DNA of 22,048 nt from Clostridia bacterium BRH_c25 (GTDB lineage: Bacteria; Bacillota_A; Clostridia; Lutisporales; Lutisporaceae): the NCBI GenBank assembly GCA_001515955.1, contig LOES01000257.1, positions 1-22,048 of the forward strand, in the 5' to 3' direction. The position numbers and the translations under genes are program-made. Below, one piece after another: positions 1-8,115 of this stretch. The stretch's first letter is position 1, and every line of letters begins with the position of its first letter. The notes beneath the pieces were generated by a model. That model had not been told where the DNA came from. It ran no database searches and was given only the letters and a program-made list of their open reading frames with translations.

Positions 1-379
1 TGGAAAAACCTGGTTAACATATAATTAATTCCTTATAGACCGGTCCCTAAAGAGTTGCTCCACATGGAAAGTAATATATAAAAGCTAATTTAGTAGTTTG
101 CAATCATTGTATTCATCAGTACTGGTATATTTTTACCAGACATGGGACTATAATTGGATTAGATTGACTAATCAATCAAACTCAATTAATAATTACTGGT
201 ATCTGTAGAAATAGTCGGATTGCAAGGAAATTTCCTCTTTTTGTATGATTTCGTGTGGTAGTACCTACGATATCTTACGAAAAATGAGGGGGATTCCTTC
301 AAGATACGCCCGCAAAATCTTGTTGTTTCATGATTTTGCAATAAACTACTATAATTAAATTTGGGGAGGAATAATTAGT
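1..379. other. Upstream region of the BMP operon, no gene
   Basis: No convincing coding sequence lies in these 379 bases. A good promoter candidate is TTGACT at 164-169 with AATAAT at 188-193 (18-bp spacer), which would leave a leader of roughly 180 nt. An inverted repeat CTGGTA/TACCAG sits at 122-127 and 134-139, just upstream of that promoter, and ACTGGTAT recurs at 195-202, so an operator is possible. A GCAAAATC/GATTTTGC stem occurs at 312-319 and 332-339 without a U tract. I looked for a purine riboswitch, common before such operons, and did not find its conserved core. Confidence 0.5.
164..193 (+). promoter_or_regulatory. Predicted sigma-A promoter for the BMP/Nup operon
   Basis: TTGACT (164-169) and AATAAT (188-193) are separated by 18 bp; each box differs from consensus at one position. 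It is the best match upstream of the lipoprotein gene. A second TATAAT at 350-355 is nearer the gene but has no clear -35 box, and would leave almost no leader before the ribosome site at 363-370. Confidence 0.4.
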
Positions 380-1513
380 ATGAAGAAAACCATTAGTTTA
401 CTCTTAGTGCTGGTCCTGGTGTTCGCAGCCATGCTCACAGGATGTGCACCAAAGCCGGAACCTGCAGCACCGGCAGCACCGGATGCGGCAGCACCCACAG
501 AAGCGCCGAAGGCTGAACCCATTAAGGTTGGTTTTGCCTATATAGGCTCTGCTAAAGACGGGGGCTATACTCAAGCTCATGATGAAGGTAGATTGTATCT
601 TGAAGAGCAGCTTGGAGACAAGGTTGTGACACTGTTTAAGGAGGGAGTTCCTGAATCCAGCGAATGCGAAAAGGTACTCAATGACTTGGTTGACCAAGGT
701 TGTACCGTTATATTCGCAAACTCTTTCGGACATATGGACTTTGTAGAAAAAGCAGCAAAAGCTCACCCGGACGTAAAATTCTATCACTGCTCCGGATACA
801 AGAGCGGTCCGAACTTCAACAATTATTTCGGTGCTATGGAACAGGCCAGATATCTTGCAGGTATAGTTGCAGGCCTGAGAACCCAGAACAACCAGCTTGG
901 TTATGTTGCAGCATTTGAAATTCCAGAGGTTGTAAGAGGTATCAATGCCTATACATTGGGTGCACAGTCAGTAAACCCCAACGTAACCGTAAAGGTGAAC
1001 TGGACACACACCTGGTATGATCCGGCTAAAGAAAAGGAAGCAGCAAAGGCTCTATTGGATGCAGGCTGTGACGTACTGGCACAGCATCAGGATACAACTG
1101 CAACACAGCAGGCTGCTGAAGAAAAAGGCGTTTGGGCAATCGGCTACGATTTGGATACAAGGGAATCAGCACCAAAAGCATACTTGACAGCACCTGTATG
1201 GCATTGGGGTAAATTCTATGCTTCAGAAGTACAGAGAATATTGGATGGCAACTGGAAGCAGGAAAACTACTACGGCGATATGAAAGATGGTATGATTGAT
1301 CTTGCACCACTTACAGCAAATGCACCGGAAGGCGCTCAGGCAGCTGTTGATAAAGCTAAGGCTGCTATAATTGATGGTTCACTTAATGTATTTGCAGGAC
1401 CCATAAAGGATCAGACAGGTGCTGTGAAGGTACCTGAAGGTTCTGCCATGACTTTTGATGAAATGATGAGTGTCGATTGGTTTGTACAAGGTGTTGAAGG
1501 CAAGATAAAATAA
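380..1513 (+). CDS. BMP-family ABC transporter substrate-binding lipoprotein
   Basis: Extracytoplasmic binding protein of a nucleoside or purine ABC importer (BmpA/Med/PnrA family), anchored in the outer leaflet of the membrane. Residues 1-21 form a lipoprotein signal peptide ending in the lipobox LTGC, with Cys22 as the lipidated residue. A Pro/Ala-rich linker (about 23-48) follows, then the periplasmic-binding fold beginning IKVGFAYIG, with the family's DGGYTQAHDEG segment. The 377-aa length is normal. The start is supported by GGGGAGGA at 363-370, nine bases upstream. It is the first gene of an operon with the ATPase (19-bp gap) and two permeases, the usual order for NupABC-type importers. 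The exact ligand (nucleoside, purine base or other) cannot be read from sequence. Confidence 0.92.
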   Translation: MKKTISLLLVLVLVFAAMLTGCAPKPEPAAPAAPDAAAPTEAPKAEPIKVGFAYIGSAKDGGYTQAHDEGRLYLEEQLGDKVVTLFKEGVPESSECEKVLNDLVDQGCTVIFANSFGHMDFVEKAAKAHPDVKFYHCSGYKSGPNFNNYFGAMEQARYLAGIVAGLRTQNNQLGYVAAFEIPEVVRGINAYTLGAQSVNPNVTVKVNWTHTWYDPAKEKEAAKALLDAGCDVLAQHQDTTATQQAAEEKGVWAIGYDLDTRESAPKAYLTAPVWHWGKFYASEVQRILDGNWKQENYYGDMKDGMIDLAPLTANAPEGAQAAVDKAKAAIIDGSLNVFAGPIKDQTGAVKVPEGSAMTFDEMMSVDWFVQGVEGKIK

Positions 1514-1532
1514 GTCAGGATAGGTATAGATT

Positions 1533-3092
1533 ATGGAAAACAACTATATTTCAATGAAGAATATTAATAAATCCTTCGGAAAAGTAGTTGCAAACAAGAA
1601 TATTAACCTGGCCGTCCGCAAAGGTGAAATACATGCTCTGCTGGGCGAAAACGGTGCAGGAAAAAGTACATTGATGAACATGCTGTCCGGGGTCTATACC
1701 CCCGACAGCGGTTCTATTTTTGTAAAAGACAAGGAAGTAATGTTTGCAGCACCTAAGGATGCTATAAATGCAGGAATAGGAATGATCTACCAGCACTTTA
1801 AGCTGATAGATGTCCTGACTGCCAAGGAAAACATTATTCTTGGCCAGAAGAACAGCTTTTTTCTGAATCAAAAAGCACTGTCAGAAAAGATCAGAGAGAT
1901 GTCGGTCCGGTTTGGATTGGATATCGATCCGGATAAAAAGGTTTATAACATGTCTGTGGGTGAAAAACAGACTCTGGAAATATTGAAGGTACTGTACAGA
2001 GGTGCTGAGATACTGATATTGGATGAACCGACGGCAGTATTGACGCCTCAGGAAACCGAAAAGCTTTTTAAGATCATGAACCGGATGAAGGAAGAAGGCT
2101 GTGCAGTCGTTTTTATTACACACAAAATGAACGAAGTTATGGAAGTTGCAGATCGTATCACTGTCCTGCGAAAGGGTGAAACTGTAAGGACTGTCGAAAA
2201 AGAATCCACGAACCCCAAGCATTTGACAGAGTTGATGATGGGATGTCCTGTGGATTTGTCTATCAAGAGGATAGAAACAGAGAAAAGTAAAGTGGCAATG
2301 GAAGTCAGAGACTTAAGTGCTTTTAATGCTGAAGGTGTTAAAGTACTTAAGGAGATGAGTTTCAACATTTATTCGGGAGAAATACTGGGCGTTGCAGGAA
2401 TTGCCGGCAGTGGTCAGAGAGAATTATGTGAAGCCATTGCAGGTTTATATCCGGTGAAAAACGGACAGATTATTTTTGAAGAAGAGAATCTGATTGGGAA
2501 ATCACCTTCAGAGATTATAGCTAAAGGGATTAGCCTGAGTTTTATTCCGGAAGACAGATTAGGTATGGGCTTGGTCGCTTCAATGGATATCGTAAATAAT
2601 ATTGTGCTTAAGCTATATCAAAGACAGAAGGGTATCTTTATAAACAGAAAACCGGCAGAACAAAAGTCCTTGGAAATTGTTAAACAGCTGGATATTCAAA
2701 CTCCCGGAATTAAACATCCCGTGCGCATGCTTTCCGGTGGGAATATACAAAAGGTACTTTTGGGAAGGGAGCTGGACTCCAAGCCCCAGGTGCTGATAAC
2801 AGCATATCCTGTAAGAGGCCTTGATGTAAATTCATGTTATACGATTTATGACCTTTTAAATGAGGAAAAACAAAAAGGCGTTGCTGTTTTATATATAGGC
2901 GAGGATCTGGACGTTTTACTTGAGCTCTGTGACAGGATCATGGTCATATGCGCAGGTCAAATAACCGGTATTGTTGATGCAAGAAATATAACAAAGGAAG
3001 AAATCGGACTGATGATGGTAGGTGCTGTAAATTCAATACAAAAGGAGGAGGTGAGCGAGTATGATAATGCCAGTGACCGTACACCCAATTAA
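1533..3092 (+). CDS. BMP/nucleoside ABC transporter ATP-binding protein, two NBDs
   Basis: Cytoplasmic ATPase that powers nucleoside uptake; it resembles NupA/YufO and RbsA-type tandem ATPases. The first domain has Walker A GENGAGKST (38-46), Q-loop segment MIYQHFKL, a degenerate signature SVGEKQ and Walker B ILILDEP. The second domain has a degenerate Walker A (GIAGSGQRE, no GKS), a good signature SGGNIQK and a Walker B-like LITAYPVRGLDV lacking the catalytic Glu. One competent and one degenerate site is typical of this subfamily, so this is not decay. The length of 519 aa is normal. The 3' end overlaps the first permease by 32 bp, implying translational coupling. Confidence 0.93.
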   Translation: MENNYISMKNINKSFGKVVANKNINLAVRKGEIHALLGENGAGKSTLMNMLSGVYTPDSGSIFVKDKEVMFAAPKDAINAGIGMIYQHFKLIDVLTAKENIILGQKNSFFLNQKALSEKIREMSVRFGLDIDPDKKVYNMSVGEKQTLEILKVLYRGAEILILDEPTAVLTPQETEKLFKIMNRMKEEGCAVVFITHKMNEVMEVADRITVLRKGETVRTVEKESTNPKHLTELMMGCPVDLSIKRIETEKSKVAMEVRDLSAFNAEGVKVLKEMSFNIYSGEILGVAGIAGSGQRELCEAIAGLYPVKNGQIIFEEENLIGKSPSEIIAKGISLSFIPEDRLGMGLVASMDIVNNIVLKLYQRQKGIFINRKPAEQKSLEIVKQLDIQTPGIKHPVRMLSGGNIQKVLLGRELDSKPQVLITAYPVRGLDVNSCYTIYDLLNEEKQKGVAVLYIGEDLDVLLELCDRIMVICAGQITGIVDARNITKEEIGLMMVGAVNSIQKEEVSEYDNASDRTPN

Positions 3093-4155
3093 GAAAAGCG
3101 AACCAAGCAAGATAAAAGCTGCGTCGATAAGAATAGGCGCTATTGTACTGGCTCTTGTCGCTTCTTCACTTTTTATCCTGCTGCTTAAGCTGAACCCCAT
3201 CGATGTTTATATTAAAATGGTACATGGTGCTTTCGGTTCTGCTTATAGGGTCCGCGAGACCATTGTAAAGGCGATTCCGCTGGTGATTACTTCCTTAGGT
3301 ATTGGGATTGCATTCCGTATGCAATTCTGGAATATAGGGGGAGAAGGGCAGATTGCAATGGGTGCATTTGCTGCAACCTTTATAGCCTTGGAAATGGGTG
3401 ACATGTCCAGGCCTGTAGTGCTGCTCTTAATGATACTTGCCGGAATGCTGGTCGGTGGACTTTGGGCACTTATACCTGCATTTTTTAAAGCACAGTGGGG
3501 AACCAATGAAACCATTGTTACATTAATGATGAATTATATTGGAATCAAGTGGGTTACATATTTACAATACGGACCATGGAGAGATCCAAAGTCCCTTGGA
3601 TTTCCTAAAATAGCCAATTTTACTGAAAATGCCATACTGCCAAAGCTTTTTGGCATACATATTGGTTGGGTGATTGCACTTGTATTGGTGGTTCTCATCC
3701 ATATCTTTATCAACCACACAAAAAAGGGCTATGAAGTCGCTGTAATTGGTGAGAGTATCAATACAGCACGTTATGCAGGCATTAATATTAAAAAGACGAT
3801 ATTAATAGCCATAATGCTGAGCGGCGGCCTTTGTGGCCTGGTTGGGATGATTCAGGCTTCTGCTGTAAATAATACTCTGTCAGTGGAAATTACCGGTGGT
3901 GTCGGATATACGGCAATTATTACCGCTTGGCTGGCAGCCTTGAATGCACCGGTTATTCTGGTGGTATCCGTTCTTTTTGCAGCACTTCTGGAGGGTGGAT
4001 CATATATACAGACCGTTTTCGGTATACCCCAGGCAGCGGCAGAGATTCTGCAAGGTATTATTTTATTCTTTGTATTGGGCAGTGAGTTTTTTGTACGATA
4101 TAAATTTGTATTTGTAAAAAGGCACCAAGTCACTGTGGGAAAGGAGGTCCATTGA
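3061..4155 (+). CDS. Nucleoside ABC transporter permease 1 (BPD_transp_2)
   Basis: Integral membrane subunit of the BMP-family importer, similar to NupB/YufP. It is 364 aa with a first hydrophobic helix at about 22-44 and roughly eight to ten membrane segments; the family segments MQFWNIGGEGQIAMGAFAA and WGTNETIVTLMMNYI are clear. The ATG at 3061 is preceded by AAGGAGGAGGTG (3042-3053), located inside the ATPase gene. This gives a 32-bp overlap with the ATPase and supports coupled translation. It pairs with the next permease to form the translocation channel. Confidence 0.93.
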   Translation: MIMPVTVHPIKKSEPSKIKAASIRIGAIVLALVASSLFILLLKLNPIDVYIKMVHGAFGSAYRVRETIVKAIPLVITSLGIGIAFRMQFWNIGGEGQIAMGAFAATFIALEMGDMSRPVVLLLMILAGMLVGGLWALIPAFFKAQWGTNETIVTLMMNYIGIKWVTYLQYGPWRDPKSLGFPKIANFTENAILPKLFGIHIGWVIALVLVVLIHIFINHTKKGYEVAVIGESINTARYAGINIKKTILIAIMLSGGLCGLVGMIQASAVNNTLSVEITGGVGYTAIITAWLAALNAPVILVVSVLFAALLEGGSYIQTVFGIPQAAAEILQGIILFFVLGSEFFVRYKFVFVKRHQVTVGKEVH

Positions 4156-4157
4156 TT

Positions 4158-5093
4158 ATGGATGCACTTATTTCCTTTCTTCATGCGGCTATTGTTGCGG
4201 GTACGCCCCTTTTGTTTGCAACACTCGGAGAAATCGTAACAGAGCGTTCGGGTAATCTGAACCTTGGGGTGGAAGGTATGATGCTGATGGGTGCAGTTAT
4301 GGGCTTTATGGTAGGCCTGTCCACCGGAAATGCCGCATTGGCTATGTTAACAGCCATGATTGCAGGAGCATGTGGTGCGCTTATTTTTGCTTTTTTAACT
4401 ATTACCCTGAGGGCAAATCAGGTCGTATCCGGTTTGACACTGACAATATTCGGCTCAGGCTTTGCAGATTTTGTCGGACAGGATCTGGTAGGTAAGATAG
4501 CACCTGAAGGCTTGCGAATGTTTTTCAGGCCGTATACTATACCGTTGCTTGGCAATATTCCCTTCATAGGTCCCGTGTTGTTCAGACAGGACGCTTTTGT
4601 ATATTTAGGTTATTTGACTTCTATCCTATTGGGGATCTATTTGTATAGAACCAGTAAAGGACTGAATCTCCGTTCAGTGGGTGAAAATCCGGGTGCTGCG
4701 GATGCTGCGGGCATAAACGTCACTCTGTACAAGTATTTACATACTTTATTAGGTGGAGCACTCTGCGGGCTGGGAGGAGCGTATCTGTCACTGGTATATG
4801 TACCGGCCTTGCAGGAAGGTGTTACAGCAGGAAGAGGCTGGATAGCCGTTGCATTGGTTATTTTCGCCGCATGGAATCCATATAAAGCCTTATTCGGAGC
4901 TTATCTTTTCGGTGGATTGGATATAATCGGTTTTAGAATGCAGGGCTTGGGAATCAATGTGTCTCAATATTTTATCGACATGCTGCCCTACCTTGTAACC
5001 ATTAGTGTGCTGGTGGTCGTGTCCATGAAGAAGTCAAAGGAAAAAGCGTCACCGAAAGGATTGGGCAATGCTTACTTCCGGGAAGAACGCTGA
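4158..5093 (+). CDS. Nucleoside ABC transporter permease 2 (BPD_transp_2)
   Basis: Second membrane subunit of the importer, similar to NupC/YufQ, about 311 aa with many hydrophobic helices. The family segment GEIVTERSGNLNLGVEGMM follows the first helix, and RSVGENPGAADAAGIN marks the cytoplasmic coupling loop. I chose ATG 4158 because AAGGAGGT at 4141-4148 is nine bases away; the in-frame TTG at 4152 would be only three bases from that site. The start lies two bases after the stop of permease 1. It is the last gene of the operon, followed directly by a terminator. Confidence 0.92.
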   Translation: MDALISFLHAAIVAGTPLLFATLGEIVTERSGNLNLGVEGMMLMGAVMGFMVGLSTGNAALAMLTAMIAGACGALIFAFLTITLRANQVVSGLTLTIFGSGFADFVGQDLVGKIAPEGLRMFFRPYTIPLLGNIPFIGPVLFRQDAFVYLGYLTSILLGIYLYRTSKGLNLRSVGENPGAADAAGINVTLYKYLHTLLGGALCGLGGAYLSLVYVPALQEGVTAGRGWIAVALVIFAAWNPYKALFGAYLFGGLDIIGFRMQGLGINVSQYFIDMLPYLVTISVLVVVSMKKSKEKASPKGLGNAYFREER

Positions 5094-5100
5094 TAATTTT

Positions 5101-5141
5101 AAATGCGTAAATATCAATAATTGATATTTACGCATTTTTTT
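5101..5141 (+). terminator. Rho-independent terminator of the BMP/Nup operon
   Basis: A perfect 17-bp stem (5101-5117 with 5121-5137) with a TAA loop is followed by further T residues. It begins eight bases after the last permease stop codon. The stem is AT-rich but long and perfectly matched; it is symmetrical enough to act in both directions. Confidence 0.9.
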
Positions 5142-5225
5142 CTAGGCATCTGCATCCTCCTAAATAACAGGGCTATAGAATTATAAAATTCGACTTTACT
5201 AAAGGGATCCTTTTTATGTTGAGAA

Positions 5226-5252
5226 TATATTATTGTACCCGGTACATATTTT
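5226..5252 (+). promoter_or_regulatory. Putative operator TGTACC-C-GGTACA upstream of the CCC transporter
   Basis: A 13-base odd-centred palindrome at 5234-5246 (TGTACC, C, GGTACA) lies about 115 bases before the transporter start. It is embedded in a stretch that recurs with a single mismatch at 18279-18305, upstream of kynureninase and the MFS gene. TTGTAC at 5233-5238 and AATGAT at 5256-5261 (17 bp apart) may be the promoter, in which case the palindrome overlaps the -35 box, as expected for a repressor site. The regulator is not in this window as far as I can tell. Confidence 0.5.
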
Positions 5253-5359
5253 GGAAATGATGCAATTGATTTTATATACAAAATAGAGTTAAATTAACAT
5301 ATAACCCTGGATGGCAGTATGCTGTCGAAATTGGCAACGATCTTTAGGAGGAAAATTAC

Positions 5360-7468
5360 ATGAGTAAGGCTAATGGACTGAAAACTATAGAGGGGGTATA
5401 TATACCGACTCTACTGACTATACTGGGCGTCGTTATGTATTTAAGGCTTGGATGGGTGGTAGGAAACGTAGGACTGTGGAACACATTGCTAATTGTTATT
5501 ATGGCACATGTCATCACAATCTGTACGGCACTTTCAATGTCTTCAATGCTAACGAACATCCGTATCGGGCCTGGGGGCGCGTATTCAATCATAACCCGCT
5601 CACTGGGGCTGGAAATGGGTGGAGCTATAGGGATTCCGCTCTATCTTTCCCAAGCCATTTCCGTCGCTTTCTATATAACAGGCTTTGGGGAACTATGGAT
5701 TGCATTTTTTCCGGATCACTCAATCAGGTTGGTAGGTTTGGTAACCTGGCTAATCCTAACGGCTATTTCCATGATCAGTGTACGATTGGCATTCCGGGTA
5801 CAGTATTTCATATTAGCTGCTGTAGGACTATCCTTGATATCCTTTTTAACCGGTCCCAGTCTGAACCCCGGGCCTATGGTAATGACGGGAAGCCTGTCTG
5901 AGGTGGGTTTCTGGGCAACCTTTGCCATATTTTTTCCTGCGGTGACCGGTGTTCTTACCGGGGCAACTATGTCCGGAGAACTGGAAGACCCCAGAAAAAG
6001 TATTATTAAGGGGACTCTGGCAGCGGTTTTTACAGGTTTTGCAGCTTATATACTGCTTGCTGTCTGGTTTGCGCAGCAGGCGACTCAGGAGCTGTTGCTT
6101 TCAGATACCTCCATAATTTTAAAGCTGGGTAGTGTCAAGCTGTTAATCATTGCCGGACTAATGGGTGCGGTGCTTTCTTCAGCGCTTTCCACATTGGTCA
6201 GTGCTCCCAGGACCTTGGCAGCTCTTGGAGAAAACCGGGTGATTCCGTTCTCAGGTTTTTTTGCACGAAAGAATAAGAAGGAAGAACCACATATTGCCAT
6301 TATTTTTTCCTCGCTGATTTCCCTGGTGGTAATTATTGCCGGTAATTTGGATAGCCTGGCGGAGCTGCTTACAATGTTCTTTCTGACTACCTATGGCATG
6401 ATCAATTTGGTGGTGCTTCTGGAACAGGGAATTGGGATAACAAGCTTCAGGCCGACATTGTCAATGTCCATTTTCGTACCTGTAATCGGAACGATAGGTT
6501 GTGTATCAGTTATGCTGCTGATTAATCCGATATTCACCGGAGTTACTCTGATAACTACCTTGTCTATCTATTCGTTCCTAAAAAAAAGGAACCTCACCTC
6601 TCCTTGGGGTGACGTTCGCGGAGGAGTTTTTATATCTATTGCTGAATGGGCAGCTCAGAAAGCAATGGAGACTCCTTACCACCCCCGATTATGGAAGCCT
6701 TCGATTGTGATACCGGTAGAAAGGCCTGAGGATTTCAGACGCATATCCCGGTTTGTGCGTAGTCTGATTTTTCCTTCCGGCCGCATGTATTACCTGACGG
6801 TTCATCCTGAATTTAGTATTGATGCAGTTCATGAAGAACAGATAAACGAAGCCCTGGCACCCCTAAAAGAAGAACGGATCTTTGCGCAGAAGGTCCTTGT
6901 GAGGTCTGAAGATTTCAGTACAATCCTTTTTCCGGCACTTCAATGTCTGACAAGCAGCTTCCTGCCCCCAAATGCCGTACTGTTTACTGTCAGTGATGAT
7001 CATGAAAAGCAGAGAAGGTTGAAAGTCTTTGTGGAAAGTATTCGTCCGCTTAAGGCAGCTACCATGTGTCTTTGGCTGCATCCTAAATACAATTTGGGTC
7101 TTGAGCGCAAGATTAACATTTGGCTGAGAGACCGCAGTCCTAATAATGATTTAGCTGTTCTCTGCGCCCTTCAGATGGTCCGCAACTTGGGAGCGGAGCT
7201 TCGCCTATGCCGTGTTATAAGCAATGAACGGCAAAAGAAGAAGGTGGAGAAAGAACTTGGCAATTTCATTGAAGAAGCGCGGCTACCTGCCAGCACCAAA
7301 ATTGCAGTATTCTCCGGTGATTTTTATGTGACTATCAAGGAGGAGGAGGCAGATCTGAGTATTCTGGGAATGCCGGCGCAGTATGAGGATATGATCCGCT
7401 TAATCGAAATAGCTCCGGGAAGCTTACTGTTTGTGGCTTCCGGTGGTTTGGAAAACGCGCTCGTTTGA
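5360..7468 (+). CDS. Cation-chloride cotransporter-like APC permease
   Basis: Membrane transporter of the APC superfamily that most resembles SLC12 cation-chloride cotransporters rather than amino acid permeases. The start GVYIPTLLTILGVVMYLRL and the IGPGGAYSIITRSLG segment correspond to TM1 and TM2-3 of that family. The protein has about eleven or twelve membrane helices in residues 13-415 and a soluble C-terminal region from about 416 to 702, as in CCC proteins. Its likely job is coupled ion or small-solute movement; the substrate is unknown. ATG 5360 has AGGAGG at 5346-5351, eight bases upstream. It is followed 104 bp later by mbtH on the same strand, and an operator-like palindrome precedes it. 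Base composition is clearly richer in GC than in the island to the right. Confidence 0.82.
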   Translation: MSKANGLKTIEGVYIPTLLTILGVVMYLRLGWVVGNVGLWNTLLIVIMAHVITICTALSMSSMLTNIRIGPGGAYSIITRSLGLEMGGAIGIPLYLSQAISVAFYITGFGELWIAFFPDHSIRLVGLVTWLILTAISMISVRLAFRVQYFILAAVGLSLISFLTGPSLNPGPMVMTGSLSEVGFWATFAIFFPAVTGVLTGATMSGELEDPRKSIIKGTLAAVFTGFAAYILLAVWFAQQATQELLLSDTSIILKLGSVKLLIIAGLMGAVLSSALSTLVSAPRTLAALGENRVIPFSGFFARKNKKEEPHIAIIFSSLISLVVIIAGNLDSLAELLTMFFLTTYGMINLVVLLEQGIGITSFRPTLSMSIFVPVIGTIGCVSVMLLINPIFTGVTLITTLSIYSFLKKRNLTSPWGDVRGGVFISIAEWAAQKAMETPYHPRLWKPSIVIPVERPEDFRRISRFVRSLIFPSGRMYYLTVHPEFSIDAVHEEQINEALAPLKEERIFAQKVLVRSEDFSTILFPALQCLTSSFLPPNAVLFTVSDDHEKQRRLKVFVESIRPLKAATMCLWLHPKYNLGLERKINIWLRDRSPNNDLAVLCALQMVRNLGAELRLCRVISNERQKKKVEKELGNFIEEARLPASTKIAVFSGDFYVTIKEEEADLSILGMPAQYEDMIRLIEIAPGSLLFVASGGLENALV

Positions 7469-7572
7469 TCATGATAAGAGCCGGTACAGCCCTTAAGAAC
7501 ATATTATCTTCTATAGATTCTTTTACATATTGGTCAGGCTGAAGTAAAGTTAACTTTAGGAGGGTGAATACT

Positions 7573-7770
7573 ATGAATTGGAGAAATGACGGGACTGATG
7601 ACGAAGATAAAATCATTTACAAAGTTGTAGTTAATCCCGAAGAACAGTACAGCATCTGGCCGGACCACCGGGAAAACCCACTCGGCTGGAAGGATGCGGG
7701 GAAAAGTGGCTCTAAAAAGGAATGTCTTGAGTTTATTGAAAAAACTTGGACTAATATGCACCCCTTCTGA
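7573..7770 (+). CDS. MbtH-family protein, orphan
   Basis: Small partner protein (65 aa) that binds adenylation domains of nonribosomal peptide synthetases and helps them fold or activate amino acids. The family signature is intact: N21-x-E-E-Q-Y-S-x-W-P30, P36-L-G-W39, EC at 50-51 and W59-T60, including the three conserved tryptophans. ATG 7573 fits AGGAGGG at 7558-7564; the in-frame GTG at 7564 overlaps that site. No NRPS gene is visible in the window, so its partner must lie elsewhere. It sits between a CCC-like transporter and a bidirectional terminator. The last codons of this gene are duplicated at about 16864-16884, on the far side of the island. Confidence 0.88.
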   Translation: MNWRNDGTDDEDKIIYKVVVNPEEQYSIWPDHRENPLGWKDAGKSGSKKECLEFIEKTWTNMHPF

Positions 7771-7845
7771 ATTATTGCACAAAAAGCCGGGATTATTCCC
7801 GGCTTTTTGTGCTTTATTCAGATATTATTTTCTGGATTACAACAC
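7749..7845. repeat. Left 97-bp direct repeat flanking the catabolic island
   Basis: By hand alignment this matches 16863-16959 with no gaps and two mismatches (95/97). It contains the last codons of mbtH, the terminator hairpin and the bases that at the right copy form the end of kynureninase. Beyond 7845 the two copies diverge; to the left of 7749 only the left copy continues as mbtH. Confidence 0.9.
7777..7812. terminator. Bidirectional terminator after mbtH (left copy)
   Basis: A perfect 16-bp stem (7777-7792 with 7797-7812) around a TTAT loop, with A5 and T5 tracts inside the stem, so it can terminate in either direction. It lies just after mbtH. An identical hairpin lies at 16891-16926. 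Confidence 0.9.
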
Positions 7846-7876
7846 CACCACAATGCAAAGTCAGGATCAATCTTTT
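7846..7876 (-). pseudogene. Relic of kynureninase (internal fragment)
   Basis: These 31 bases match 17531-17561 inside the intact kynureninase gene with three mismatches. Read on the minus strand they give IDPDFALW, against IDPDFAVW at residues 227-234 of the intact enzyme, just before its PLP-lysine segment. The relic is joined directly to bases that correspond to the end of kynU, so about 570 bp of the gene is missing between the two parts. It is not functional. Confidence 0.75.
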
Positions 7877-7944
7877 GTTCCACCGATATAAAAAGCATCA
7901 CATAATATGCCCAGCTCTGGATTCACTGCTGGCTGTTTATACAT
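7868..7944 (-). pseudogene. Possible relic of an L-threonine aldolase/beta-eliminating lyase
   Basis: The minus strand encodes a short stretch ending LCDAFYIGGTKD and then a stop. From memory, LCDxFYIGGTK is the PLP-lysine segment of one branch of the low-specificity threonine aldolase family. Nothing recognisable follows or precedes it, so at most a fragment is left. It abuts the kynureninase relic, making this junction a mosaic of gene remnants. The match is short and could be chance. Confidence 0.4.
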
Positions 7945-8009
7945 GCCTGCCCCCCTATTCTCTTTGAAATAGTAAACTTTTGCAAGAATGCGACTGCAAG
8001 AACATCCAG

Positions 8010-8038
8010 TTTTGTTTTCGGTAAGCATCGTATATAAT
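8010..8038 (+). promoter_or_regulatory. Predicted promoter of the PRD regulator / island operon
   Basis: A perfect TATAAT at 8033-8038 is paired with a weak TTTTGT at 8010-8015 across 17 bp. It is the only good -10 box in front of the first island gene and would give a leader of about 70 nt. The weak -35 box would suit an activated promoter. Confidence 0.45.
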
Positions 8039-8115
8039 TTATATAAGCAAGGAAGGAAAGATATGCCGATAAAGAAATTAATAACCAATTACAACATTAA
8101 GGAGAGCAGATTTAT

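Larger units (their letters stand above)
7771..8115. other. Left island junction, no intact gene
   Basis: From left to right this stretch holds the terminator, the left repeat, the kynureninase relic, a possible threonine aldolase relic, about 65 bases without any recognised signal, a likely promoter for the regulator (TTTTGT 8010-8015, TATAAT 8033-8038, 17-bp spacer) and a short upstream reading frame (8063-8119). No intact gene over 20 codons is supported here. Confidence 0.6.

Noticed and set aside
1..379. Purine or other known riboswitch upstream of the nucleoside transporter
   Set aside because: The conserved purine riboswitch core elements are not present in order.
404..1310. Minus- and plus-strand reading frames inside the BMP lipoprotein gene
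   Set aside because: They overlap a clear family gene, lack ribosome sites and encode nothing recognisable.
2390..2850. Missing Walker A lysine and catalytic Glu in the second ATPase domain, considered as gene decay
   Set aside because: A degenerate second nucleotide-binding site is normal for ATPases of the BMP/ribose importer group.
7867..8088. A 73-codon minus-strand gene at the left island edge
   Set aside because: No ribosome site or full-length family match; only its last residues resemble a PLP-enzyme fragment, so it is treated as a relic.
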